DNA of 64,000 bases from Anolis sagrei. Its lineage: Eukaryota > Chordata > Lepidosauria > Squamata > Anolidae. Location of the stretch: positions 90,479,006 to 90,543,005 of the forward strand of contig NC_090025.1 in NCBI RefSeq assembly GCF_037176765.1. The letters are read 5' to 3'. How positions within the stretch are numbered: the stretch's first letter is position 1; each line of letters begins with the position of its first letter. The notes beneath the pieces were generated by a model, which made no database searches, was not told the origin of the DNA, and was given only the letters and a program-made list of their open reading frames with translations. Positions 31,801 to 45,470 of this stretch are shown here, piece by piece. The position numbers and the translations under genes were made by a program.

Positions 31801-34800
31801 GAAGGTAGAAGAAGCAACAAGGGGATTGGCTACTCTTGATCTCATCCTAACAAATGTGGAGGACCTGATCGATGTGGTCAAAGTGGTAGGATCCTTAGGG
31901 GCAAGTGACCATGTGCTCCTGCAATTTGAGGTACAAAGGAAGGCCGAAACTAAGACAAGTCAAATCCGCATTTTGGACTTTAGGAGAGCTGATTTCCAAA
32001 AAATGAAGGAAACGCTGAGCAGCATTCCGTGGACACAGATACTAAAAGACAAGGGAGTTATGGATGGATGGGAATTTCTCAAGAGTGAAATACTCAAGGC
32101 GCAATTGCAAACTGCGCCAACAAAGAGAAAAAATAGGACAAGTGCAAAGAAGCCAGAATGGATGTCCAAAGAACTTCTAACTGTGCTAAGACAAAAAAGA
32201 GACATGCACAAGAAGTGGAAAAAGGGAGAAATCACCAAAGAAGAATTCAAACAAATAGCCAACACCTGTAGGGAAAAGGTCCGCAAGGCTAAAGCAAAAA
32301 ACGAGCTCAGACTTGCCAGGGACATTAAAAACAATAAAAAGGGCTTCTATTCTTATGTCAGTAGAAAAAGGAAAAACAGCGAGGCGATAGGACCTCTTCG
32401 AGGAGAAGATGGGGCAATGCTGACAGGGGATAGGGAAAAGGCAGAACTACTTAATGCCTTCTTTGCCTCGGTCTTCTCACAAAAAGAGAGTCTTCAACCT
32501 CAGCAAGATGGAGTGGATGAGGGATTGGAGGACATCCAACCCCAAATTGGGAAAGAAGTCGTCCAGGAATACCTGGCTGCTCTTAATGAGTTCAAGTCTC
32601 CAGGGCCGGATCAACTACAACCCAGAGTATTGAAGGAACTAGCGGAAGTCATTTCGGAACCATTGGCAACCATCTTTGAGAGTTCTTAGAGAACGGGAGA
32701 AGTTCCAGCAGATTGGAGGAGGGCCAATGTGGTCCCAATCTTCAAAAAGGGAAAAAAGGATGACCCAAACAACTACTGTCTGGTCAGCCTCACGTCGATA
32801 CCGGGCAAGATTCTGGAAAAGATTGTTAAGGAAGCGGTCTGCAAACACTTAGAAACAAATGCAGTCATCGCTAATAGTCAACATGGATTTATCAAAAACA
32901 AGTCATGCCAGACTAATCTGATCTCTTTCTTCGATAGAGCTACAAGCTGGGGAATGCCGTGGATGTAGCGTACCTGGATTTCAGTAAGGCCTTCGACAAG
33001 GTCCACCATGACCTTCTGGCAAGGAAACTAGTCCAATGTGGGCTAGGCAAAACTACGGTGAGGTGGATCTGTAATTGGTTAAGTAGACGAACACAGAGAG
33101 TGCTCACTAATGCTTCCTCTTCATCTTGGAAGGAAGTGACGAGCGGAGTGCCGCAGGGTTCCGTCCTGGGCCCGGTCCTGTTCAACGTCTTTATTAACAA
33201 CTTAGATGAAGGGCTAGAAGGCATGATCATCAAGTTTGCAGACGACACCAAATTGGGAGGGATAGCCAATAGTCCAGAGGACAGGAGCAGAATTCAAAAC
33301 AATCTTGACAGATTAGAGAGATGGGCCAAAACTAACAAAATGAAGTTCAACAGTGACAAATGCAAGATACTCCACTTTGGCAGAAAAAATGAAATGCAAA
33401 GATACAGAATGGGGGATGCCTGGCTCGAGAGCAGTATGTGTGAAAAAGATCTTGGAGTCCTTGTGGACAACAAGTTAAACATGAGCCAACAATGTGATGT
33501 GGTGGCAAAAAAAGCCAATGGGATTTTGGCCTGCATCAATAGGATCTAAGGAAGTAATGCTACCCCTCTATTCTGCTTTGGTTAGACCACATCTGGAATA
33601 TTGTGTCCAATTCTGGGCACCACAATTCAAGAGAGATATTGACAAGCTGGAATGTGTCCAGAGGAGGGCGACTAAAATGATCAGGGGTCTGGAGAACAAG
33701 CCCTATGAGGAGCGGCTTAGGGAACTGGGCATGTTTAGCCTGAAGAAGAGAAGGCTGAGAGGAGATATGATAGCCATGTATAAATATGTGAGAGGAAGCC
33801 ACAGGGAGGAGGGAGCAAGCTTGTTTTCTGCTTCCTTGGAGACTAGGACGCGGAACAATGGCTTCAAACTACAAGAGAGGAGATTCCATCTGAACATGAG
33901 GAAGAACTTCCTGACTGTGAGAGCTGTTCAGCAGTGGAACTCTCTGCCCCGGAGTGTGGTGGAGGCTCCTTCTTTGGAAGCTTTTAAGCAGAGGCTGGAT
34001 GGCCATTTGTCAGGGGTGATTTGAATGCAATGTTCCTGCTTCTTGGCAGGGGGTTGGACTGGATGGCCCATGAGGTCTCTTCCAACTCTTTGATTCTATG
34101 ATTCTATGATTCTATATGCTGGTTCAGTGCTGATATGTGACCGTAAAAAACCAAGGCCATCTTGCAATCCAGATGTAGTTCTTTTAGCTTTTACTCAAGA
34201 AATCTCATTCTGAGAGAAAAGCGGGGTACAAATCCAATAAATATATTTAAAATAAATAAATAAGGATCTGAATTTTTTCAGGGGGAAAACATCCTCATTT
34301 TTTTCAAGGCACTTCTTCATGCTATGAAATTACAGATTTCACCAATCAAAACGTCTGGGGCTTTTTAGTGAACATCTGTCTTTCACTACTTTGGCAAAGT
34401 CTAAAAAAGGATCCAGCTAATAGGCCAAGAAAGGATTTAGTAATTATATAGATCACTCTACATAATAAGTAAACAGACACATGTTCTGTCAGGAAAAAAA
34501 TTCAAGTGAACACATTTTTTCTGGATTTGTTATTTTTTCTGTAGTTGCAACAACACAAAAATCTTTATTGAAACTTTTTTTGATGAGCTTTCAATCTGTG
34601 GGGCAGCAAGTGTTTTTTAGCTTCTTCCTTATGCTCAAACAGTGATAACTTGTCAAAAAGCTAGTCATTGATTTTAAGGGAAAACTTATTAAGACCACGA
34701 TGCCAAATATTTACTAAAAAGAATGTCTGAATGAAAACTTCAGGTAGAGGCCAAATGTCACTTTGGGAGTTGACAATAGGCTGCAAGAACTTGCAGCACA

Positions 34801-37339
34801 CATATAGGTCTGCCTTTGGAAAGACAGATTTTGCAAGTTTTTAAAATTACTGTATATACTCAAGTATAAGCCTAGCTTTTCAACCCTTGTTTTAGACTGA
34901 AAAAGTCTCCCTCGGCTTACACTCAAGTCAAAGTTATTTATTATTTTACTCTCTCTTTGTTGTTGTTATTATTACATTTATTATTTTGCTCTATTATTAT
35001 TATAGTTATCATTTTACTTTATTATTATTACATTATTTTAATTTATGTGTTATTAAATTTATTATTTTACTCTGTTATTATTGCATTTATTATTTCACTC
35101 TATTATTATTCCATTTATTATTTTACTGCATTTATTATTATTGGAAGGATACGTAAGCACATTTACGTTGAAGAAGGTTAGGGCAGTCTTGTCGTAAATT
35201 ACAATTCTATATAAATATTCAAAAACATTTAACCTACTGATGCCTCAATTAATGTAATGTATCTATTTTTATTTTGAAATGAACCAGTAGCTTCTGAATG
35301 TCTCACCCTCGGCTTATACTTGAGTCAATCCGTTTTCCCAGTTTTTGTGGTAAAATTAAGTGACTTGGCTTATATTTGGGTCGGCTTATACTTGAGTATA
35401 TACTTGAGTATATCTACTCAGGCTATTTCCATATTGCTTATTCTAGTAGAGGAAGAAGTAGAAAGAAATAATTACTTTCAAATCATTGCAGCAATACCCC
35501 ATCAAATCATTTTCCTTGCCCTGTAAAAACTAGTTATAACCCTAATCTGTTAGTGATACAGGAACAGCATTATAATGCTTTCTTTATATATTAAAATGTA
35601 TCATATTAAATTATATCAAGTTATTAGTATTTTTTAATTTTTTAGCAATTTTTAGCAAAGAGAGAGACAGGTTAGGGGGACACTGCTGAATAATGGAGGT
35701 GGAGAAGTTGACAGATCAAAGGCTGCCACAGTGGAAAGCCTGGGCAAATAATAAAACTGCCATATGATATTTCCATATGCACAGCTCTTGCCGCAGTAAG
35801 GAAGAATCCAAGACTAATAAGCATATCTCATATCAACCAAGAAAATGGAAAGGGCAGGGAAAAGTATCAAAATGTCTTTCTTTTTCCTTTTTCTCTAGGA
35901 GGCAATTGTGAAGTGGTCTCATCCATCTTAGATGCTGTCTTGCAGCACATTGGCATGTGGAATGCCTTTCCAAGCACTGCTTCCATAAAGACTATTTTTA
36001 AGATTTAATCCTCACTTTTATCAATGGATAAGTTCTGACATTAAAAAGCTTTTAGACTTTACTTCATTTTCTCGTAGTTAATCAAGGATAATAGAAGGAT
36101 TTGACACGAGAAGAGGCTGGCACATGTGGTATGACAAGAAGAAAATAGAAAAAAACTTTGGAAACCACTTTGTGCGTTCAGCCTTATATAAGATTTTGGA
36201 AAATTATAAACCAAAATTCTACCAGAAAACACCACTCTGGATTTCCCCATTAGAGGCAATCCATAGAAGAGAATGGGGAAGAGAAAATTGGCCGACGTAT
36301 AAAGAGATCCTCAAAATACAAGAAGATACACATGAAATCTCAGGAAGAACTTAAGTCAACATATAAGACTATAACATGGCTCCAATATAGACAAATTCAA
36401 GAATTTTACCATAAACATAAAAATTGGGATTCTCAGAAAAAGATACAATATGGGACAAAATACTGTTGACAAAAAAGAAGACAATAGCAAAAATTTATAA
36501 AATCTTGTTGCGATGGTCTACGGAACAAGAACAGGTTAAGGACTGCATGATAAAGTGGGCTGCACATATTAGAAGACCAATAAAAATGGAAGAATGAAAA
36601 CTAATGTGGAAGGAAAAAAATACACATATTCTTTTGATCTACAAGAAAATTGGTACAAGATGATGTACCAGTGGTACATCACACCACAAAAATTGGCAAA
36701 ATTTTATTAAAATGTTAAAGATTGCTGTTAGAAATGTGGCACTCAAACCTTCTTCCATATGTGGTGGGGGTGTAAAATTGCAAATAATTATTGGTTAATG
36801 ATTAATGAAAATATTTAGAAAATTTTAAAAATAAAATTTCAACTGAAACCTGAATACTATTTACTAGGGATAACAGATATGAATATGAACAAGAATCAAG
36901 ATATCCTATTCAACTATATGATAACTGCAGCCAGAATTCATATTTGCAAGACATTGGAAGACAAAAGAAAACCCAACGGAAGATGAATGGAAATTAAAAA
37001 TAATGGATATAAAAAATAGATTAACCTTTTTTAAAAAAAAGATATGAAGACAAACCCAAATGCCCTACAGACTGGACTTTATTAGACTCCCCCCCCCCCA
37101 AAAAAAACTAGATGGATGATGCAATTATGAGAAGGCGGAGAGCCTAATTACAATTGAAATGCAGGAGACTAATTGCCCAGAAAGGATTAGAATTTGGAAG
37201 TCGACAAGAAGATTTTTATTTTTAATTTTAATATTTTTCTTTTTTCCTTTCCCCCCCCTTTTCTTTTTTCTTCTTCTTTTTTCTTTGCTTTTTTTTCAAA
37301 TAATTTTTTTCTTTTTTCAAAGAAAAAATGGTGGAAAGA

Positions 37340-37372
<33 letters not shown>

Positions 37373-38997
37373 CACACACATACATATATACACACACACA
37401 CACACACTCTTTCCACCATTTTTCTATTTTTTTCTTTCCCTTTTTTCTATTTTCTATTTTTATTTCTTATTTCATTTTTTTGCCTTTCATTCCTCTTCAG
37501 CCTTTTTATTCCCACTCCCATTAGTAAGGAAACCTCTGTACCCTTTTTACCATAGTTAACCTCCTTTCCTTTGTTCCTTTTCACCAATCTAATATTTTTA
37601 CCCCCTTTTACCTATCCCCTCCTATCCCCCTTTTTTCTTTCTTCTCCATCCTTTTTTTATTTATTCCTTTTTTTCCTCCCCTTTATCTCCCCCCCTTCCC
37701 CCCTAAACCATCAATAATTTTTTTTTAAAAAAGGATCCTGTGAGGGTATGTAATTAATTAAATTATGATTTTTTTCAACTCATGTCTAGCTAGCAGATTG
37801 TCTGTACTTTTCCCTTTGGATATATCTAGGATGAACTATCATTTTTATCAAGTTGAAGCATTTCATAACATTTAAGAACCAGTGTCTAACTTTTCCAACC
37901 CTGACTCCTTTTCTTCATGTATTTGTGTCTGTGTAGGTTGCCAGTGTGAAGATAAGGATCGTCCTGTCAATGATGAGGATAACAATGGTTAAGTTGTTCT
38001 AAGAGTATTTCCTCTGCAGATCAGAATATGAATACTATAAATGTAAAAATTATCAAGATTTATACTTGCTTTATCTCTTGAGCATTATTATAATGTGGCA
38101 ATCTGTGTAAACAAATAGCCAGTGGTTTAGCATCCCACCAAAAGAATCATACTGCTTTGAAGTATGTGTATTGAAAAAACTCAGATCAAAGGTTTGAATA
38201 CAATCTTGATATATTTCCCTATCAAACAGTGATTGTGGGTCTGAACACTTTCATAGTTTTGAACATCAGATACTACAGTTTCATGTTTTTTGTAGTATTT
38301 AGCTGCCAGTGATAGATCCATTCTTTTATGCAATGTACTTACCAGTTTGAGCAAGTCAATTAATTTGTAAACATCTTCTCCAGTGGAAAGGTCTACAAAA
38401 TCTTTGGGTAGTCTGTAACTGAGATAGGGACTAGGCTGAACAGTGAGATTGCTGTTGGTACAACGGAATGATGGATAGTCCTAATTTGGGTGAAAAGAAA
38501 ACAAGAAATGGCATCTTGAAATTACCATTGCATTTATTTTAAACATTTTAAATATTTTGTGTATTTTAAATCTGTTTATTTTAATTGGGCTGTTTGTTTG
38601 TTTTATCTTGTTACTGCATAGGGCATTGAATGTTTGCAATTTTGTTTCTGGAAGCTGCCCTGAGTCCCCTATAGAGAGATAGGGCGGGTTAGAAATCTAT
38701 GATGATGATGATGATGATTATGGAGCCCCCGGTGGCGCAGTGGGTTAAACCCCTGTGCCAGCAGGACTGAAGACCGACAGGTCACAGGTTCGAATCCGGG
38801 GAGAGGCGGATGAGCTCCCTCTATCAACTCCAGCTCCACATGCGGGGACATGAGAGAAGCCTTCTACAAGGATGATTAAAAAAAACAAGACATCAAATCA
38901 TCCGGGCGTCCCCTGGGCAACGTCCTTGCAGACGGTCAATTCTCTCACACCAGAAACAACTTGCAGATTCTCAAGTTGCTCCTGACACGACAAAAAA

Positions 38998-39039
<42 letters not shown>

Positions 39040-39700
39040 GGTAAAGGTTTCCCCTTGACATTAATTCTAGTCATGTCCGACTCTGGGAGGTGGTGCTCAT
39101 CTCCATTTCTAAGCCGAAGAGCCAGCATTGTCCGTAGACACTCCAAAGTCATGTGGTTGGCATGACTGCATGGAGTGCCACTACCTTCCTTCCGGAGCAG
39201 TACCTATTGATCTACTCACATTTACATGTTTTCGAAGTGCTAGGTTGGCAGAAACTGGGCCTAATAGCGACAGCTTACCCAGCTCCCCGGATTGGAATAG
39301 CCAACCTTTTGGTCAGCAAGTTCAGCAGTTTAACCTGCTGCGCCACCAGGGGCTATTATTGTTATTATTATTGACACAAACTTATTTATTTACAGTATTT
39401 CTATACAGTATGACACAGCAAACAAGATATATATGCGGATTTTGTATTATTATTCTATTATTATTAGTATTTTACTGACACAAAAGCACAATATGTCACA
39501 GCAAATGAGATCTATATGCTGGATATCACAAAATCACAAGTCGAACACTTCCCAAGTGTCTAGGACTGTGTGATGTATTTTCGAATGATGCGTGCAGATC
39601 CAAATAAGGTGGCCTTTTGCAGTTGACAGATCGTTATTTTGTTGATGTTTATTGTTTCCAAATGCCAGCTGAGATCTTTTGGCACGGCATCCAGTGCGCC

Positions 39701-39743
<43 letters not shown>

Positions 39744-42700
39744 TGGAAGTCTCAGTACTTATCAAACAATCTGATAATGTAGTGGGGCTCATACAAGGGA
39801 ACGATTCCATTATAATAATAGCTTTTAAAATGATTTCCAGAGTGAAAATATGGCAAAACTGCCCTGCAATCTCTACATTGAGCAATTGCACACTAATTTC
39901 TCATTACTATCCAAAAAGAAACTGCAAATGGAAACAGAAGTATTAGGGCGGGGGGTAATATAAAGTTCTCGGTGACTTGTGGAGGTTTTTTACATTGGGG
40001 AGGCTTTTTACATTGGAAGGATGAAAAAATACCTGAAACTCATACACACATTTTCTGAAAATCTTGGTTTTTGGTAAAAAGGTTTTCTTTGGGGAAGGGG
40101 GGGGGAGATGGCTTGGGCTGCATGTGGTTTCTAAGATGTGCTTTTTCTGCCTTTGCTCTGGAAATGTTTTTAAAGCCAAAAATATGGCTTGGTGAGAAAG
40201 CATTGTGAGTACACATTGGCAGCCAAGCCAAATGCAGGCACTACCCACCCATTTATATATATGTTATTTAAGTTTTGTTTCAATATACATTGGATTAGGA
40301 AAATGCTTTAAGGTCACCTGATTTTTCTAGGGGACAGACTGTGAAATCATAGAATCATAGAATCTAAGAGTTGGAAGAGACCTCATGGGCCATTCAGTCC
40401 AACCCCCTGCCAAGAAGCAGGAACATCGCATTCAAATACCCCCAACAGATGGCCATCCAGCCTCTGTTTAAAAGCTTCCAAAGAAGGAGCCTCCACCACA
40501 CTCTGGGGCAGAGAGTTCCACTGCTGAACGGCTCTCACAGTCAGGAAGTTCTTCCTCATGTTCAGATGGAATCTCCTCTCTTGTAGTTTGAAGCCATTGT
40601 TCCGCGTCCTAGTCTCCAGGGAAGCAGAAAACAAGCTTGCTCCCTCCTCCCTGTGGCTTCCTCTCACATATTTATACATGGCTATCATATCCCCTCTCAG
40701 CCTTCTCTTCTTCAGGCTAAACATGCCCAGCTCCTTAAGCCGTTCCTCATAGGGCTTGTTCTCCAGACCTTTTATCATTTTAGTCGCTCTCCTCTGGACA
40801 CATTCCAGCTTGTCAATATCTCTCTTCAATTGTGGGGCCCAGAATTGGACACAATATTCCAGGTGTGGTCTAACTAAAGCGGAGTAGAGGGGTAGCATTA
40901 CTTCCTTAGATCTAGACACTATGCTCCTATTGATGCAGGCCAAAATCCCATTGGCTTTTTTTGCCGCCACATCACATTGTTGGCTCATGTTTAACTTGTT
41001 GTCCACAAGGACTCCAAGATCTTTTTCACACGTACTGCTCTCGAGCCAGGCATTGTCCCCCATTCTGTATCTTTGCATTTCGTTTTTCCTACCAAAGTGG
41101 AGTATCTTGCATTTGTCACTGTTGAACTTCATTTTGTTAGTTTTGGCCCATCTCTCTAATCTGTCAAGATCGTTTTGAATCCTGCTCCTGTCCTCTGGAG
41201 TATTGGCTATCCCTCCCAATTTGGTGTCGTCTGCAAACTTGATGATCCTGCCTTCTAACCCTTCATCTAAGTCATTAATAAAGATGTTGAACAGGACCGG
41301 GCCCAGGACGGAACCCTGCGGCACTCCGCTTGTCACTTCTTTCCAGGATGAAGAGGAAGCATTGGTGAGCACCCTCTGGGTTCGTCCATTTAACCAATTA
41401 CAGATCCACCTCACCGTAGTTTTGCCTAGCCCACATTGGACTAGTTTCCTTGCCAGAAGGTCATGGGGGACCTTGTCGAAGGTCTTACTGAAACCCAGGT
41501 ACGCCACATCCACGGCATTCCCCGCATCTACCCAGCTTGTAACTCTATCGAAAAAAGAGATCAGATTAGTCTGGCATGAATTGTTTTTTATAAATCCATG
41601 TTGACTACTAGCAATGACCGCTTTTGTTTCGAAGTGTTTGCAGACCACTTCCTTAACAATCTTTTCCAGAATCTTGCCTGGTATTGACGTGAGGCTGACG
41701 GGACGGTAGTTGTTTGGGTCATCCTTTTTTCCCTTCTTGAAGATTGGGACCACATTGGCCCTCCTCCAATCTGCTGGAACTTCTCCCGTTCTCCAAGATG
41801 GTTGCCAATGGTTCCGAAATGACTTCCGCTAATTCCTTCAATACTCTTGGGTGTAGTTGATCTGGCCCTGGGGACTTGAACTCATTTAGAGCAGCCAGGT
41901 ATTCCTGGACGACTTGTTTCCTAATTTGGGGTTGGATGTCCTCAAATCCCTCATCCACTCCGTCTTGCTGAGGTTGAAGATGACTTTCTTTTTGTGAGAA
42001 GACTGAGGCAAAGAAGGTATTAAGTAATTCTGCCTTTTCCCTATCCCTTGTCAGCATTGCCCCATCTTCTCCTCGAAGAGGCCCTATCGCCTCCTTGTTT
42101 TTTCTTTTTCTATTGACATAAGAAAAGAATCCCTTTTTATTGTTTTTAATGTCCCTGGCAAGCCTGAGCTCGTTTTGTGCTTTAGCTTTGCGGACCTTTT
42201 CCCTACAGGTGTTGGCTATTTGTTTGAATTCTTCTTTGGTGATTTCTCCCTTTTTCCACTTCTTGTGCATGTCTCTTTTGTGTCTCAGCACAGTTAGAAG
42301 TTCTTTGGACATCCATTCTGGCTTCTTTGCACTTGTCCTATTTTTTCTTTTTGTTGGCATGGTTTGCAACTGCGCCTTGAGTATTTCACTCTTGAGAAAC
42401 TCCCATCCATCCGTAACCCCCTTGTCTTTTAGTATCTGTGTCCACAAAATGCTGCTCAGTGTTTCCTTCATTTTTTGGAAATCAGCTCTCCTAAAGTCCA
42501 AAATGCGGGTTTGACTTGTCTTAGTTTCGACCTTTCTTTGTACCTCAAATTGCAGGAGCACATGGTCACTTGCCCCTAAGGATCCTACCACTTCAACCGC
42601 ATCTATCAGGTCCTCCGCATTTGTTAGGATGAGATCAAGAGTAGCCAATCCCATTGTTGCCTCTTCTACCTTCTGGACCATGAAATTGTCTGCAAGGCAA

Positions 42701-45433
42701 GCGAGGAATTTGTTGGACTTTGTACTCTTGGCCGAGTTTGTCTTCCAGCAAAAATGGGGATAGTTGAAATCGCCCATGACTACTACATCTCTTCTCTGTG
42801 CCTGTTTGGTCAACTGTTGGCAGAAGACTTCATCAAGTTCTTCCTCCTGGCTTGGAGGTCTGTAGTAGATTCCTACAACAAGATCTTTTTGAGTCCCTGC
42901 TCCCTTGATTCTTACCCAGAAGCTTTCAAGCTGGTTTCCCGGATTGCTGTCATGCATTTCTTCTGCAGCATAAGAGTTTTTGACATATAAGGCTATTCCG
43001 CCTTCTCTCCCCTTTGTTCGGTGAAAGAGGTTATAGCCCTTGATGTCTACATTCCAGTGATAGGAGTCATCCCACCAGGTTTCAGTGATGCCTATGATAT
43101 CATATTTGTGGTGTTGTGCTAAAAGTTGGAGTTCGTCATGTTTATTTCCCATGCTCTGTGCATTAGTGTAAAGACATGTGAGCCCCTTAGATCTTCCCCT
43201 GAGCTGTTTAATTGGGATTATTGTGCTTCCGGTACTTGGTCCTTTTTGTGTTTGTGCAGCCCTCCGATTAGCCTTCTGGTGGTTCCCTGACATTGTGGGT
43301 AAAGTAGTGTTTGCAAGGCTGTTGTCCCCCTCCCCCAGTGGGCCTAGTTTAAAGTGCGCCTAATGAGGTTTGCGAGTCTGTGAGCAAAAAGGTGTTTTCC
43401 TACTTGTGTGAGATGCACCCCATCCCTTGCCAGTAAGCCATCCTCCTGGAACAGCAGGCCATGGTCAAGGAAGCCAAAGCGTTCCTCCTGACACCATTTT
43501 CTAAGCCAGTCATTGACCTGTACTATTTTTCTGGCCCTTGTAGGACCATGTTTTATGACTGGGAGGAGGGATGAAAAGACCACCTGTACATTACATTGCT
43601 TTAGCTTTGTTCCTAGAGCTCGAAAATCATTTGTGATCTTTTGAACAGTATGCCTAGCAGTATCATTGGTTCCTACATGAATCAACATGAGGGGAGGACG
43701 GTGATGGGGCTTGAGGAGCCTGGTGAGCCTCTGAGTGATATAGTGTATTTTTGCCCCCGGTAGGCAGCATATTTCTCGAGCCATCCCATCCGGTCTGGAA
43801 ATGACGGCTTCCGTTCCTCTAAGGAGGGAGTCGCCTACTACCAAGACCTGTTTACTTTCAGGATTGGCAGGGCCCCTTTTGTGTATTGTAGTGTGTAGGT
43901 CCCCAGAAAAGTGATCCTGTTGGTGTGAATTGTGTAGGTGTAAAGTGTTGTCCTCCTCCTCGACACCCCCAGTGCATTCATCAAGGACAATCCATTGAGA
44001 TTCATCCAAGAGCCTAGCGTTCTCCTGTATGTGTTCCTGTTGCACCTGGTCTATGGTTGGGGATGGTACACCTGCATGATTGTGTAAGTGTGAATGTTGT
44101 GAAGTGTTGTCCCAAACAGGGCTATACCCCTCACACTGGTCAAGGACGAGCCACTGATCAGTATCTAAGCCATTCTGGTCTTCCTGAATGTGTTGTGTTT
44201 CTTGGTCAAGTGATAGCTGTGTGAGAATTTGGAATCTATTGTGTAACTGCAGCTGAGAAGAAGTATTCTGAGGAGGCTTCCGGGTCCTATGTCTCTTTCT
44301 AAGGGTGACATTCCTCCAAGCCTGAGGGTTGTCCACATCTGAGGTGATGTTCTCTTGAGCCTCCCCATAATGTTGATGTGATATGGGCTGCGTGTCTAGG
44401 ACAGCATGCTGTGTGGTGTCTAAGAACAGCTCGAGTTCCTGAATGCCCTTAAGGGTCTTAATACGGTCCTCGAGTTGTCGGATCCTGTGTTCCATGTGAG
44501 TGATCTGTTTACACTTGGGGCAAATATAATTGAGTAATTGCCGTGTGAAAAAGCTGAACATGCCACAGCTTGTGCATGAGACTGGAAGATTTCGTGTTTG
44601 TTCCATCTGGGGGTTGCTAATGACCTCCTCTTGGTGTGTGTTTTATGTTGTTGTCTGTATGCAGAGGTGAAAGTGTAGGTTACTGAGTGTATGAAGCAGA
44701 ACAGGAAGCCCCGCCTCTCAAACAAAGCAGTTAATTTTTAAACACAGAGAGCTCCGCCTCTCAAACAAAGCAGTTAATTTTTAAACACAGAGAGCTCCGC
44801 CTCTCAAACAAAGCAGTTAATTTTTAAACACAGAGAGCTCCACCTCTCAAACAAAGCAGTTAATTTTTAAACACTCACTCACTCAGATTCCTAGTGCCCT
44901 CTAAGACAAAGCTTATCCTGAAGCAGAAGGGAACAAAATGGATTCTGCTTCCTCAACTTCTGTGGAAGCCCAGCTGCCCCTTGACTTCAGACCCTGGTTT
45001 ATATAGGGTAACCAGGAAGCAAAACAGGAAGCCCCGCCTCTCAAACAAAGCAGTTAATTTTTAAACACAGAGAGCTCCGCCTCTCAAACAAAGCAGTTAA
45101 TTTTTAAACACAGAGAGCTCCGCCTCTCAAACAAAGCAGTTAATTTTTAAGTAAATCCTAGTTAACAATCACATTTTATGGAGGACTAGCTGTCCCCGGC
45201 CACACGTTGCTGTGGTCCAGTCTGTTGATAAGAAAAATAAAATAATGAGAAAGTGTTGGTTTCTAATATATGTAATTTCTTTATGCTTGTGGGTAAACAG
45301 TATTTCTTACTTTTTCTTTGTCAGTGTTGATGTGGAGAGTGTCTGGTTTGCCCACCCTAGAACATGCAAGATATCATTGTACTTCTTTAATGGTCCCTTT
45401 CAAATCTATGATACTATCTCTCTCTGTGAATCA

Positions 45434-45470
<37 letters not shown>

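Larger units (their letters stand above)
29337..34115 (+). mobile_element. CR1 LINE copy A, nearly full length
   Basis: This plus-strand CR1 runs from a promoter-bearing leader through ORF1 and ORF2 to the typical CR1 end, a run of GATTCTAT octamers (about 34,088-34,113). It is antisense to CDC123, within its last intron. ORF1 is open; ORF2 has three breaks. It is closely similar to copy B (40,345-45,152), which lies in the opposite orientation. Confidence 0.93.
40345..45152 (-). mobile_element. CR1 LINE copy B, nearly full length
   Basis: Minus-strand CR1, in the same sense as CDC123, in the intron between its exons at 38,343 and 48,598. From 5' to 3' it has leader repeats, intact ORF1, ORF2 with one internal frameshift, and the ATTCTATG octamer end. 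It is the better-preserved of the two long CR1 copies. Confidence 0.94.

Noticed and set aside
37159-37559. Overlapping frames on both strands at about 37.2-37.6 kb
   Set aside because: They are poly-pyrimidine and TG/TA/CA simple repeats, and the palindrome makes both strands read alike.
37935-37990. An exon-like stretch on the plus strand between AG and GT near 37.94 kb
   Set aside because: Its short translation matches nothing I recognise and it is on the opposite strand to CDC123. Chance AG/GT pairs are common.
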